Below, in pieces: positions 24,724 to 35,552 of a stretch of 64,000 nt of DNA. This DNA comes from Coriaria nepalensis (taxonomy: Eukaryota; Streptophyta; Magnoliopsida; Cucurbitales; Coriariaceae). Below the pieces are notes generated by a model that searched no databases, was not told the origin of the DNA, and was given only the letters and a program-made list of their open reading frames with translations. Made by a program: the position numbers and the translations under genes. The stretch spans positions 5,099,001 to 5,163,000 of the forward strand of contig CP114490.1 in the NCBI GenBank assembly GCA_027186245.1, written 5' to 3'. Positions within the stretch are counted from its first letter, which is position 1. Each line of letters opens with the position of its first letter.

Positions 24724-25040
24724 CTACTCATATGAGATAAGGATGAAAGAAACAAATTAGCTTGAACATTTGGTTGTCCAACTATCTGTTTAATATGGAT
24801 TGGAGTTGTATCATCATTTTTTCCAAAAAAGTTAGATAAAGGATTCAAAGAAGATCATGTACTCATCATTTGCACTAAAAGCATATTGAGATAATAACCA
24901 ACATATATTGAATGGAGGGGCATTTCAATCCATTTATACCTAAATTTTCAAGGTTTCATTCTACAGATAGAAACTTACATTGCGAAGTATGAATATCATG
25001 ATAAATTTGACACTATCTTCTAAAGTTGCAATTACCAATA
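24724..25040 (-). repeat. Inverted copy of the 19.7-20.1 kb exon-like block and 280-bp repeat unit
   Basis: The reverse complement of 24,724-25,040 aligns with about 19,730-20,080. Shared landmarks are a GAAGATAGTG block, the GTAAGTTTCTAT boundary, AGAATGAAACCTTGAAAATT, CCCCTCCATTCAAT, AGTACATGATC and TTGGACAACCAA. By eye identity is roughly 80-90 percent. The unit is interrupted at CATATGAGTAG by the Copia LTR, so Copia inserted into this repeat. Confidence 0.85.
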
Positions 25041-26679
25041 CCTAAAGTTATGAAATTAATCAATAGGAGTGATGAAAAACTTTTAGAACATCAAATTTTC
25101 ACGTATGGAAATTTAAGAGATTTGAAATTACTCTCACCCTGTGTATATAAATGTATATATACGAATTCAATGCCTTCTTGAAATGAAGCATACCCCCATT
25201 TCAATGAATCTATACTCTGGCTGATATAGTATCATAATCCCAAGATAGGTTGTTCGGTTAACAAAGATGTAGTAACCTAAAATGTTTACATGATTGGGTT
25301 GATTAAAAGAAGATTTGGGGCAAAGCTTTCGTTTCTAGCCAGAGGAAAGATTTGGGACAAAGTATTTTTGTTTTAGTTTACAAAAAATGCACATTTTCAA
25401 TTACAAAAACTTTTAAGTTTAGTGGTAGTTTTCGCGCATAGCTAATTACCACGTTTCATACTAAACTCACGTGTTTAATTTTAGTGCATGCAATTTTATT
25501 TCCCGTGTTTGATTAAGTTAAACACAAAATTTCATGCATTTTTTTACGTAAGTAATATATAATTAAAGTGTGATGAAGTTTAAACACAAAATGTTTATGC
25601 ATTTCTTCATCATTAAGGATAGAGAGATAATTAGAGGGGTAAAATGATATTTTGACTAACTCTAATTATGAATCAATTATTTGAAGATTAAATTGCATGT
25701 AATGATAATATCAATGGACTACTAAAGATTGCTCAATAATTTGTTTTATAATTATAAGAGTGAAATCTCATATTTTTAATGGAATAATATTGAAATTAAT
25801 AGATAAAATTTATTAGATTAAAGTGTAATTAATAATCTAAGTTATTGGAGTTTGGATTTATAGGTGCATGGTCCTCATGTCGCCCCTATAAAATACTATA
25901 TATGGTAAGAGTGACGAATGTGGAGAAAGGGTTTATTTGTAAAGAAAATAGTTTTGTGGCAAATATGTAATTATGAGATAATTGGTGTTAATTAGTTAAT
26001 TAAAATATGTATTTAAATAATAGAGTGAATTTCCAAATTCACTTTAAATAAATAATAATATATTTAATTTTGAATTAAATATGTTAATTAATATGAAGTT
26101 TTTATGAGATATCAATTTAATATTAAGATTATGCAAGTCAAATTTAAATTAGTTTGAGAAATTAATTTAAAATTCAAATAAGATATGATTTGATTTAAAA
26201 TGGATAAAACTCTATTTTAAATTAGGTTTGAATTAGATTTGAAAATATTTAACCAAATCAAATATATCACTAGATATCTTATGATTTTGTTATCATTTAA
26301 TGTTATGATTGAATTATTAATTCAATTAATTAAAAGTATTTAAATTAAAATAATATTAAATAGAAAACGTAATGGAACTCTTTAAATACATCATATTTGA
26401 AATTTTTTAGAGGATGATGAGAAGAGATCACCCTAAAGAGAAAAAATTTTGTCATCTTTATGTGGCCACATATGTCGTAATATTTTGAGGATTGACTTGA
26501 AAGATCGTGACATGAGTCTTAACGGTTGACTTGTATAGACGAAAGTATGACTTCTTTAACTAGTGGTTAAGATTAATTTATATGTACATAAATATTTGGT
26601 CACTAAACATTTTTACAATAAGTTTTGTTATATACTAGGACCAATAACTGCTTCTACTGTGAATTTTACTGATTTCCAA
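25041..26679. other. AT-rich region, possibly eroded LTR-type sequence
   Basis: No coding frame. Near 25,510-25,620 a ~40-bp motif (GTTAAACACAAAATTTCATG and GTTTAAACACAAAATG forms) occurs twice. The stretch 25,860-26,560, with long AT-rich runs and a GATGAGAAGAGATCACCC leader-like segment, looks like plant LTR sequence, but I could not define its ends. Confidence 0.35.
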
Positions 26680-27840
26680 TAGCACGATTGGTATCAAAAA
26701 GGCTTCACTCAAACCTATGAGATTGACTATACGGAAAGAGTTGCTCCTGTTGCAAAACTTAATTCCATCTGAATTCTTCTTACATTGGCTGCCAATCTCG
26801 ACTAGCCTGTACTTCAGGTTGATATTAAAAATGCTTTCCTAAATGGGGAGCTTAAAGAAGAAGTTTTTATATGTGAAAATCCAGGTTTTGAAGAAATATT
26901 AGTAAGTTAGATTGTTTCCAGGCTTAACAAGTCGTTGTATGGCTTAAAACAATCTCCTTGTGCTTGGTTCAACCGTTTCTCAAAGATAAGTAGATCATAC
27001 ACTCTTTGTCAAAAATTTTGAAAAAGGGAAGATAGCCATTCTGATTGTGTATGTTGATGATATCATTGTCATTGGTTATGATGCTGAGGAATTAAAGCGA
27101 GTAAAGTAGTTGATGGCCAAGAAATTTAAAGTGAAAGATATCGGACCGTTGATATATTTTCTCGAGATGAAATTTGCAATAAGTAAAAATGGTATTTCTA
27201 TCTCTCAAAAGAAATACATTTTTGATCTCCTAGAAGAAACCGAGATGCTAAGATATAATTTAGTAACACTTCGATTGAACTTAGAAATAAAGCAAAGATA
27301 TTTGAAGGGAAACCGGTCGACAAGGAAACTTATCAACATCTTGTAGGAAAACTCATCTACCTTTCACATACAAGACCGGACATTGCCTTTTCGGTATGCT
27401 TTGTAAGTCTATACATGCATGCACCATGTTAGGGTCATCTCAATGCAGTCTATAGAATACTAAGGTACTTAAAACAAATGTGTAGAAAAGGGTTATTTTT
27501 CTCAAAACTGAAGACTGAAAGGTGAAGGCATTTATTAACATAGATTGGGCAGGATCGATAGATGATCGAAAGTCAACATCAAGATATTGTACGTTATTGT
27601 GTTGGAACTTAGTGACTTGGCAAATTAAAAAGTAGTATGTGGTTGTAAGAAGTAGTGCAGAAGCTGAATATAGAGCAATGGCTCAAGGAGTTTGTAAGCT
27701 CATTTGGATAAAGAGGGTGATGGAAGAATTGAAGATTGAAGTTGAAGTACCTATGAGACTTTATTGTGATAATCAGTTAACTATTAGCATAGCTCATAAT
27801 TCGGTCCCTGATGGTAGAACTAAAATACATTTGCCTAAAG
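26680..27840 (+). pseudogene. Copia retrotransposon fragment 3 (reverse transcriptase to RNase H), decayed
   Basis: RT begins with KGFTQTYEIDYTERVAPVAK near 26,700, then DIKNAFLNGELKEEV (~26,821), LYGLKQSPCAWF (~26,936) and the catalytic YVDDI at 27,050-27,064. The connection domain and RNase H follow, with SSAEAEYRAM (~27,650) and YCDNQLTISIAHN (~27,762). In-frame stops occur, for example in the first 150 bp and before LMAKKFKVKDIG. Integrase and everything upstream are missing. Homology ends just after the RTK of RNase H, where LINE sequence begins. Confidence 0.85.
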
Positions 27841-28009
27841 AGGCGACTAACACCTAGAACACAACCAACCTAAAACCCGAAGCGACAATTTAATTAAAAA
27901 CAAGCTACAAAAAGCTAACCCCACAAAGATCACAAGGGGAGCCTCTCCCTTAACAAGAAAGACCAAACCAAAAAAACCCCCCATTACAAGAAACAACCAA
28001 GGGGCATAC

Positions 28010-28520
28010 CCCAAGGTGGTCACAAGGGGGACCACTACCCGACCTAACCTTGGGTGAAAAAACCCGCTTTGGGGGACCACTACCCATCTTCAAAAGAAAA
28101 GAATTATAGAGCAAAAGGGCATACCCCAGTGTGTCCACAACGAGGGCCACCAATCACATACAAAATGTATAACCAATGAAACTTATAGTGATCATCCGGG
28201 GGTCCACAACCCAGCATAATATGAAATAATCAAGCAAAAAATATGAGGGGAAAGCCCCAAGGAGGCCACCCAGGGAATCCCACCTTTCATCCAAAAACAT
28301 AGCATGCAGTATATTCAACAATAAGAAAAAGGGGGATGGAGGATGGAAGCAAGCAAACGAGGAGTAAAAACAGGAGTATACCCCAAGGAGGCTACCCAGG
28401 GGACCCCACCTATCCACAAGGGAAACAAAACCCAAGGCAACAAAAACCAAACGCAAGCAATACGAGGAGTAAACTACAAGGAGGCCACCAAGGGACCCCA
28501 CCTATCAAAACAACAAAATA
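28010..28520 (-). repeat. Repeats in the LINE 3' region
   Basis: Five degenerate copies of a ~35-bp core (plus-strand form CCCCAAGGAGGCCACCCAGG) occur with AAGG at about 28,013, 28,127, 28,259, 28,385 and 28,478. Spacing is 93-132 bp. The two rightmost copies overlap the end of ORF2. This looks like a tandemly amplified 3' end. Confidence 0.75.
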
Positions 28521-31500
28521 GGCAAACTGTGAGAGACAAGCAAACAAGAGGGGGATTAAAGAGATGCCATTCCAATAATTCCAAATGTCGATATCCGCAT
28601 GCAAAGAAGGAGTAGGGAGGCTCTGAACTTTTATCTTGATTTGAGTCAAGATCTTCATAGCAATGATACCCGGGGGGGTACACACATTATTATGAATCCT
28701 CTTATTTCTCTCTGTCTAAATATGGTAAATGAAGCCCGAAAACGTGATGAACCCTATAGATTAGATAAAGATTGCCCAGGAAGCCCCGAAAACCAGATAA
28801 TTTTATCATCCCAAGAGAGTAAAGGAGGAGGAGGTATCACCACGAGACTCAAAACCCCACCCCAAACACCAAAGAGATGATCACGAGACTCCGCATTCCC
28901 CAAACATATGTGACACATGTTACAAGTAAGGGAGCCAAAAGAAAAGCACCTATCCTGTGTACTCAGCCGGTTACGAATCGCAAGCCAATGAATGGAAGAG
29001 TGTCTTGGAATGTGGCCTTTGCACCTGACAATTTTAGGCGAACTAACCAGAGAACTACGAGATCAGAAATGATCCCAAGCTTTAGACACCGAGAACTCCA
29101 AAGGGTGAGTGGGCCTAAGTGAAACTGTCTTCATTTCCAGAAGGGGAGATGGAAGACGGGATGCAATCTGCAAGCTCCCACCAAACTATGGTGGAGGGGT
29201 TAGGAAAAGCCCAAGAAAAATCATGAATGATATTACTAACCAGGAGGTTCAGACTAACACCGGAAGACGTAATCATATCTTCCCCAAGATAAGTGTGAAG
29301 AATACCATGGGTAGTCCACAGGTCATACCAAAGAGAAATAGAAGCACCATTCCCAACCTTCCAGATGAAAGACAAAAGAGCTTTGTCCCTAATCTTCAGG
29401 ATCTTCCTCCAACACCAAATACAAAAGTTTATTGCAAACCCAGAATATCCTATTTCGGAGCAAATGATTGTGAACCCAATTCGGCCATATTGCTTTGGGG
29501 TAGGTGAATAAGTTCCACATATGTTTAAGTTGAGCAATTTGGTTCCATTCCTTGATATTTTTTATACCTAAACTACCCTCAGCTCTAGGGAGGCAGACAA
29601 TATCCTAGGCAACTTTATTCCCCCCATAATCAAGAGAAGACCCTTTCCAAAGGAAACTACGAAGCACTCTATCAACCTTAGTCATGATTTTGGACGGTAG
29701 AATGAAAAGCATAGACCAATAAACTTGGATGGAGAATAAGGTAGAGTTTATGAGTTTCACCTTACCCGCATAAGATAGGTATTTGGAAGACCAACTCCTT
29801 ACTCTACTTATAATGATAGGCTTGCAGTCATTGTAAGTGAGTTTAGTATAAGCAAGAGGGATGCCAAGATACCTAATCGGGAGGGATCCAGCTGGAAACT
29901 CCAAAATTGCAAGAATCGCAGACTCCACCACAAGGAGAACATTGCCAAAGAAAATAAAACTCTTAGCAGGGTTCAGAAGAAGACTAGAGAAAGATGAGAA
30001 ATCCCGAAGCACTTCGCTAATACACGGAGCCGAAGGAGAATCACTTTTAGAGAAAACCAACAAGTCATCGGCAAAGCAAAGATGAGAGATTTTAACCCTT
30101 TGGCATTTATCATGAAAGGAGAACCGAGAATCATGCTCCATATGGTTAAAGAGGCCAGAACAAATCTCCATGCATAAGGCAAAGAGATAGGGAGACATAG
30201 GATCACCCTAACGGAGACCCCTACTACTCCGAAAGAACCTAGTCAATTCCCTATTGAGACAAACCGAGAAAGTGAGAGTAGAGACACAAGCCATGATCCA
30301 CCTGATGAAGATAGGGGGAAAGTTCATAATCTCCAAAGTCCTTTGAAGAAAGTCCCATCTAACCATGTCATAAGCCTTCATGAGGTCAATCTTGAAAGTG
30401 CATCTAGGAGGGCCTCTTTTGAGGTGATAGCCATGAAGGAGCTCCTGGGCTAGAAGAATATTATCAATAATACGTCTTCCAGTAATGAAAGCAGATTGAT
30501 TAGGACTAATAAGATCATCCAGGATCAATTTAATGCAGTTGCTGATTATTTTCGAGATGCAATTGTAGACAGTATTGCAACAGGAGATGGGCCGAAAATC
30601 CAAGAGGTGGGATAGAGAAACAATCTTTGGAACAAGGGAGATGGCAGTAGTGTTAACCTCTTTTAGAAGAATCCTAAACCTGAAGAAATGTTTTATCCCC
30701 AACATAAAGTCATCATGAATAATTTCCCAACATCTCTGAAAAAACCAGAACTGAACCCATCAGGTCCCGGAGCTTTATTAGGATTGATCCCAAAAAGGGC
30801 TCGCTTAATTTCTTCAGTAGAAATTTCCTCCACAAGCCTACTTTGTAAGAGGTCTCAAGCTTCTTAGTAATGGCACTTTCCAACAAGTCATCATTCAGAG
30901 GGGGGGGGGGGGGGTTCGGCTGAAAGAAAATGTTTTGGAAGTGGGAGACGACCTCAACCTTAACTCGATCATAATCTTCTAAGACCTCACCATTTGGTTT
31001 AGTGATAGAGAAAACTTTAGCTTTGGCCTGTCTTTGCTTAACCACCGTATGAAAAAATTTATTATTTTGATCCCCAAGGTTAAGCCATTTAACCCAGGAC
31101 TTTTGCCTAATCATGTCCTCATCAATTTTGATAAGGCGGAGGAGGTTAACAAGAGCAATCTGAAGGCCAAGAGAATCCGGAGTAAGAGAGTGACAACGAT
31201 TGACAATCTGAAGATAGTCTAACTTAGCCTTAGCTTCAGTCATCTGATTGTTAACATAACGAAAATTCTTCTTACTGAACACTTTGAGAGCACCTTTAAG
31301 GTTCTTGAGCTTATAAACGAGACGGAAGAGTGGATTCCCATTTACCCTTATACCCCACACCTGCTGCACAAGCAGCAATAAACCCTCGTGATCCATCCAA
31401 GCATTAAAGAACCGGAAGGGAGTCTTAAATTTCCTAGCATCAAAAAAACCCAAGACAACCACCGGGCTATGATCTGAGATGTTGGGAGGGGGGAAAGCAG

Positions 31501-32155
31501 TAGTGGTGCAAGGAAAAATATCATTCCAAGCAAAGTTAGCAAGACCTCTATCAAGTTTCCGAAGGATAAGATGATCACTATTCATATTCGAATTCGTCCA
31601 AGTAAAGGAAAGGCCCCCAAAGTTCAAATCATCCATCTCAATATCATAAATGCAGCTATTAAATTGGTCCATGCCCCTCGAAATGTCTACATTACCACCT
31701 AACTTTTCTACCATGAATCTAGTCACATTAAAATCACCCAAAAGCAACCAAGGAGTAGAGGAATCAATTGGCTTATAATGTCTACAAGAGTCCCAAAGAG
31801 TGAGTCTCTTGATATTAGAATTTGCCCCATAGACAAAAGTAACCAAGCACCACCATTTTCTATCCACAGAAGAAATCTTACAGTGGTAAGATTGATCATC
31901 AAACTCAAGCACAGAAAGGGACACCCTAGAGGCATCCCACCCAACTAAAATACGCCCCTCGAAAGTAGGCGAATTATTATTTGCATAACTCCATGACATA
32001 TTAATAGCCCTAGTGACCGTGTCAAAATTACTAGCCTTAACTTTAGTCTCAACAACACCAACAACAAAGGCATCATACTGAGCCATCAAGCTACAAAGTT
32101 CCCTTTTTTTAATGGGATTGTTAAGACCCCGGATATTCCAACAACAAATCGACAT
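28410..32155 (-). pseudogene. LINE ORF2 (endonuclease-reverse transcriptase), broken
   Basis: Start Met at 32,155. The apurinic-type endonuclease has Asn7 (WNIRG), Glu36 (VETKV), Asp141/Asn143 (GDFNV), LDRGL (201-205) and Ser227-Asp228-His229 (SDH), all intact. The frame shifts near 30,850 and again near 30,740. The RT region then follows with an amber codon at 30,210-30,208 where Gln of GLRQGDP is expected, the catalytic FADD at 30,075-30,064, and an amber codon at 29,607-29,605 in place of Trp. After a further frameshift the C-terminal part contains a zinc-binding CNMCHICLG...ESRDHLF segment (28,924-28,871) and the typical RNKRIHNN motif (~28,710). At least five disabling lesions are visible. 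A 15-base G tract at 30,900-30,914 encodes a proline run. Confidence 0.9.
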
Positions 32156-32217
32156 AAATAAGAGAAATGAGACAAGGAAAATGAGGGCGAGGGCGAGGAA
32201 GATTAATATCTTCTAAA

Positions 32218-35200
32218 CTAGCCCTTCTTGTTGGAGGACCCTTTCTTCTTCTTCTTACCATTAATTCTTGGATTGTTGTTGGTAGGAGATAGGTCGTCAC
32301 TAGTGCCCGGAATAGAATTATCGTCTAGAGTGGTACTAGGAGAAGTGGAGTAGGTATCTTCTTCACTATCATTAGCTTCTTCAATGATCAAGTTCCTAGT
32401 AGGTATAGGAGAACATAATTCTAATACTTCTTCATTGTAAGTATTCGGAATATTCAAGATAGTCTTGCCATTACTAGGTTCATCATTAGTTATTCCTTTT
32501 ACTTTGCTCAGTATAATGGACACTTCATCTGCATGTGGATAGTTAGCAGTATCCTCCACAACCCATTTACCCTTTCGGTTCACAAACCGCCATTGGGAAT
32601 CACTAACTTGGCCCTTTCTTGATTAGTGGGTCGGTTTCTTACTATTGATGGTAGCATTGGGGGGAGCAAATTTCAAACAATTTAGAGTCTTATGCCCGAA
32701 GGTGTTACAATGCTTGCAAATGGACGGCTTCCATTTGTACTCAACTCGAATTGTGACGGTTTTCCCATGGTTATTAAGGAGGTCAAAATCTCCAACAATA
32801 TCTTTTTCTGCATTTACTTCAATGCATATACGGGCAAAGTCCTGACAATTGCTCATCTCAGTCTTTTTATCTACCTTAATAGGAATTCCAATGGCACTAG
32901 CAACATAGCTTAGGCCTTTTTCCGTCCAAAATTCCCCTGGAATATTATAGAAGTCCACCCATAAAGGAATTCGAGTGAATTCTTCACAACTAAGAACCAT
33001 CCCGATTTTCCATTCTTTTAGAGCAGTAAACTTATCAACAAAGAACCAAGGGCCTTTTCCAAGAATGTCATGCACTTCACATTGGTTGGAGAAGTGGAAA
33101 AAATAGTAGCCCTCTTTATTGCCATTGATCTTTAGGAGTCCAAGATCCTTCCAAAGTCGATTAGCAATATAGTTTACAAGATTGAATGTGAGTTTGCAAT
33201 CTAAAAAGTGTCCAACTATGGTATTTTCAAGAAGAGATGCACCCAATTCCGCAATAGAGGGAGGGGGGCAAACCACAATACGACTTTCATTTCTCGACGG
33301 CTCAAAATATTCCATAATAAAAGAGGAATCATGGATGGTAATGGGTTTGACAACACTACTTCAGGATTTAGAGATATTTTTGGAGTTTTGGTCAATGAAC
33401 TGTCCATTGACTTTTGTATGGTTGACTGTTGACTTTGATGTTGACCGGTCACCGTAGGTGGAAACCGGCGGATGGAGGGCAGTGGCCGGGACTGAGTCGG
33501 CCATTGGGATGGTGGAGGTGGGTTTGTTTGGGTGTGTAATGAGGGAAGTGGATAGAGTGGGGGGGGGGGGGGTATTTGAGTTTGGCCATACTGTTTTATT
33601 TTTATTTTTATTGGGAGTGGTGTTGTTTTGTATTTTATGAAAGTTTGTGGTAAGTTGGTGGGCTTGGTTTAAAGAGATAATGGGGTTTGGGGTGTAGATA
33701 ATGGAATCAGAAAGTTGAGGGGTGGCGAGTGTCATTTGGCTGGACACGGGGTCACTTGAGATAAAATCTTGCAAGTTAGAGGACTTACCCGTAATAGCGT
33801 TCGGGGGTGGGCTCATATTAACAGAAACTCTGGGGGTGGTTTCGCAAAAAACTGAAGCAACGGTCACCTGCGAAGAAGCAGCCACCACAGCTGTCTCTGT
33901 ACGAGGAGGTAGGTCAAAAGGGGTGACTCGTCTGACACTTGTGCAGCGGGTTTGACCGGGCGGACGGACGGGTTCTTATAGCAAGTAGGTTGACCCGGGC
34001 ACATTTTTGAAAACACTTCAGCGGCATCCAGCTCATGCTTACATGGAAAAACCTGATTCGCTGCAGAGGTAACAGTTGGTGCTGATGTGGGAGAGGACCC
34101 AACAGTGAGAGTGGGTAGGTTATGGGTATCTAGCGAGCAAGCGGGTTGACCCGGGATAACAGAAATTTGACTGCCATTGGAGTGGCCGGCATTAATGGGC
34201 TGAATCTGATCCATAACAGGGACTTTTGACGCCATGTGATTTGAAAGAGATCCTAATACCAGGTGGTTCGCAACTTTTGAACCGGTAGAGGGTCGCGGTG
34301 GGGTCGGTGGTGTAGGCTTCTTCAGAATCCCACAGAAAGGTCTGAGATTGGTCGTAGACGTTGTGGCTAACTCAGGACAACCACCCATCAACGGACGCAC
34401 TGCTATGGGATTGGTCATAGACACTGTGAAGCTCTTTTCTAGATCTGCAGTGTGCTTTATTAGGTTAGCTTTCATGGCAGCTAGGTTGACTAGTTTTTTT
34501 TCCATCATCGCAATGGATATAGCTGCAGGGATATCAGGATCAACAATTAATAACGTAGGGCCATGAAAGTGAATTTCAGAGGATGGAGGAATGTTCAACA
34601 TGCTCTCGAATCGGTAAAGTTTAAGTTCTAGGTGCTCAATCTCTCTTATGACCAAGTTTACCAACTCAACCATCTCTTGTACTTGTTGGGCAAGCATGAT
34701 ATCGTCAGTAGAGAGTGGACCAGAGGCACAACCGCCATGGGAGGAAGCATCTTGCAAAGCAGACATGGCTCTTTCAGATGTACCAGGAAACCCATCCTGT
34801 GCAATGGAGCAACCACTACCATGGGAGATGGCTTCAGGTATGTTTAGAGAGTCAATAGAGGCTGGTGAACCTGCAGAGACAAAGAGTATAGTTTCCTGAA
34901 AGCTATTACCCTGGGAAGGGCCTTCGAGCTTGTATAGAGTTCGCCCAACTAAGCCTTCTCATGGACCTGCAAGGCAATCATGTTGTCTTCAACGGAGAGA
35001 GAACCATAAGCACAACTGCCATGAGAGGTAGCTACTGCTATGTAAGAAATGGAATCAACAGTTGATGCAAGAAGATCATTTTGGAAGCTGCTTCCATGGG
35101 AAATGACTTCAAGCTTTTCCAAAGGTTCGTTCGAGTCTGGGGAATCATGGGAAAGAACTTCGAGCTTGTTTAAAGATTCGTCCAAAACTGGGGAACCTGC

Positions 35201-35221
35201 AGAGATAGAAACAGAAAACAT
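32218..35221 (-). pseudogene. LINE ORF1 (DUF4283 and CCHC RNA-binding protein), broken
   Basis: The frame opening with Met at 35,221 carries repeated SHGSS/KLEV motifs. After frameshifts a long segment 34,766-33,864 includes a leucine-rich likely coiled coil. A shift near 33,870 leads into the frame that runs from 33,888 to 32,218 with two in-frame stops (33,363-33,361 and 32,625-32,623). This frame has a Pro/Ser/Thr-rich linker, the DUF4283-like domain (about 33,315-32,740), the zinc knuckle CKHCNTFGHKTLNC (32,718-32,677; Cys, Cys, His, Cys all present) and a basic tail ending in KKKKK...NKKG. It would coat LINE RNA. It is longer than many plant ORF1 proteins because of the extended N-terminal part. 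Confidence 0.8.
34690..35185 (-). repeat. Degenerate internal repeats in the ORF1 N-terminal region
   Basis: A ~58-bp block at 34,691-34,750 (HGGCASGPLSTDD) recurs at about 34,975-35,033 (HGSCAYGSLSVED). A second ~45-bp motif occurs at 34,898-34,944, 35,081-35,127 and 35,138-35,180, the latter two encoding LEKLEVISHGSS and LNKLEVLSHDSP. The repeats alternate, suggesting duplication of a two-motif segment of about 280 bp followed by divergence. Confidence 0.65.
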
Positions 35222-35552
35222 GGTTAGAGAGAAAGGTTGATCGTGAGAGAAAACTTAGAAGGGAAGGAAAGAAAAGGGAAGGATTTTTTGGTGGTCTGGT
35301 GGTCGGAGTAGGCAAAGGAGGGGGCGGTGAAGGGCAGCAAGGTGGAGGCTAACGACAGATGGAGAGGAGGCTGTCAAAGCAAGGGGCGGAGGAGGGAGGT
35401 GTCGTAGGTTAGGGGAGTTGAAAAGTCACCGCAGGTTAAGTGATTTAGGGACAAAATGGGAATTATAAAAAGTTAATCAAAGCTGAATTGTAGAGAGAAG
35501 GGAGAGAGAAGCTTTCCAAGAAAAAGGCCTGTAAACCAGCTGAGTTCGTTAG
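35222..35552 (-). other. 5' UTR of the LINE
   Basis: On the minus strand this stretch is C/T-rich with CTCTCTCCCTTCTCTC and many CCTCC words, unlike the flanking AT-rich DNA and typical of plant L1 leaders. It ends where the satellite begins (TCAATGAGTCTCCTC on the plus strand at about 35,553). Confidence 0.55.

Larger units (their letters stand above)
27845..35552 (-). mobile_element. L1-type plant LINE, nearly full length (~7.7 kb), inactive
   Basis: On the minus strand the order is a C/T-rich 5' UTR (35,552-35,222), ORF1 (35,221-32,218), a 62-bp gap, ORF2 (32,155-28,410) and a 3' UTR with internal repeats. Endonuclease, reverse transcriptase, zinc-binding C-terminal region and DUF4283-type ORF1 identify a plant L1-clade element. 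Both ORFs carry stops and frameshifts. No poly(A) tail (poly-T on the plus strand) or target-site duplication was found. The left end meets Copia RNase H and the right end meets satellite DNA, so the flanks do not match and at least one end is a rearrangement point. Confidence 0.9.

Noticed and set aside
28336..30085. Several plus-strand frames across the LINE
   Set aside because: They overlap minus-strand LINE ORF2 and its 3' region, where the protein motifs are unambiguous.
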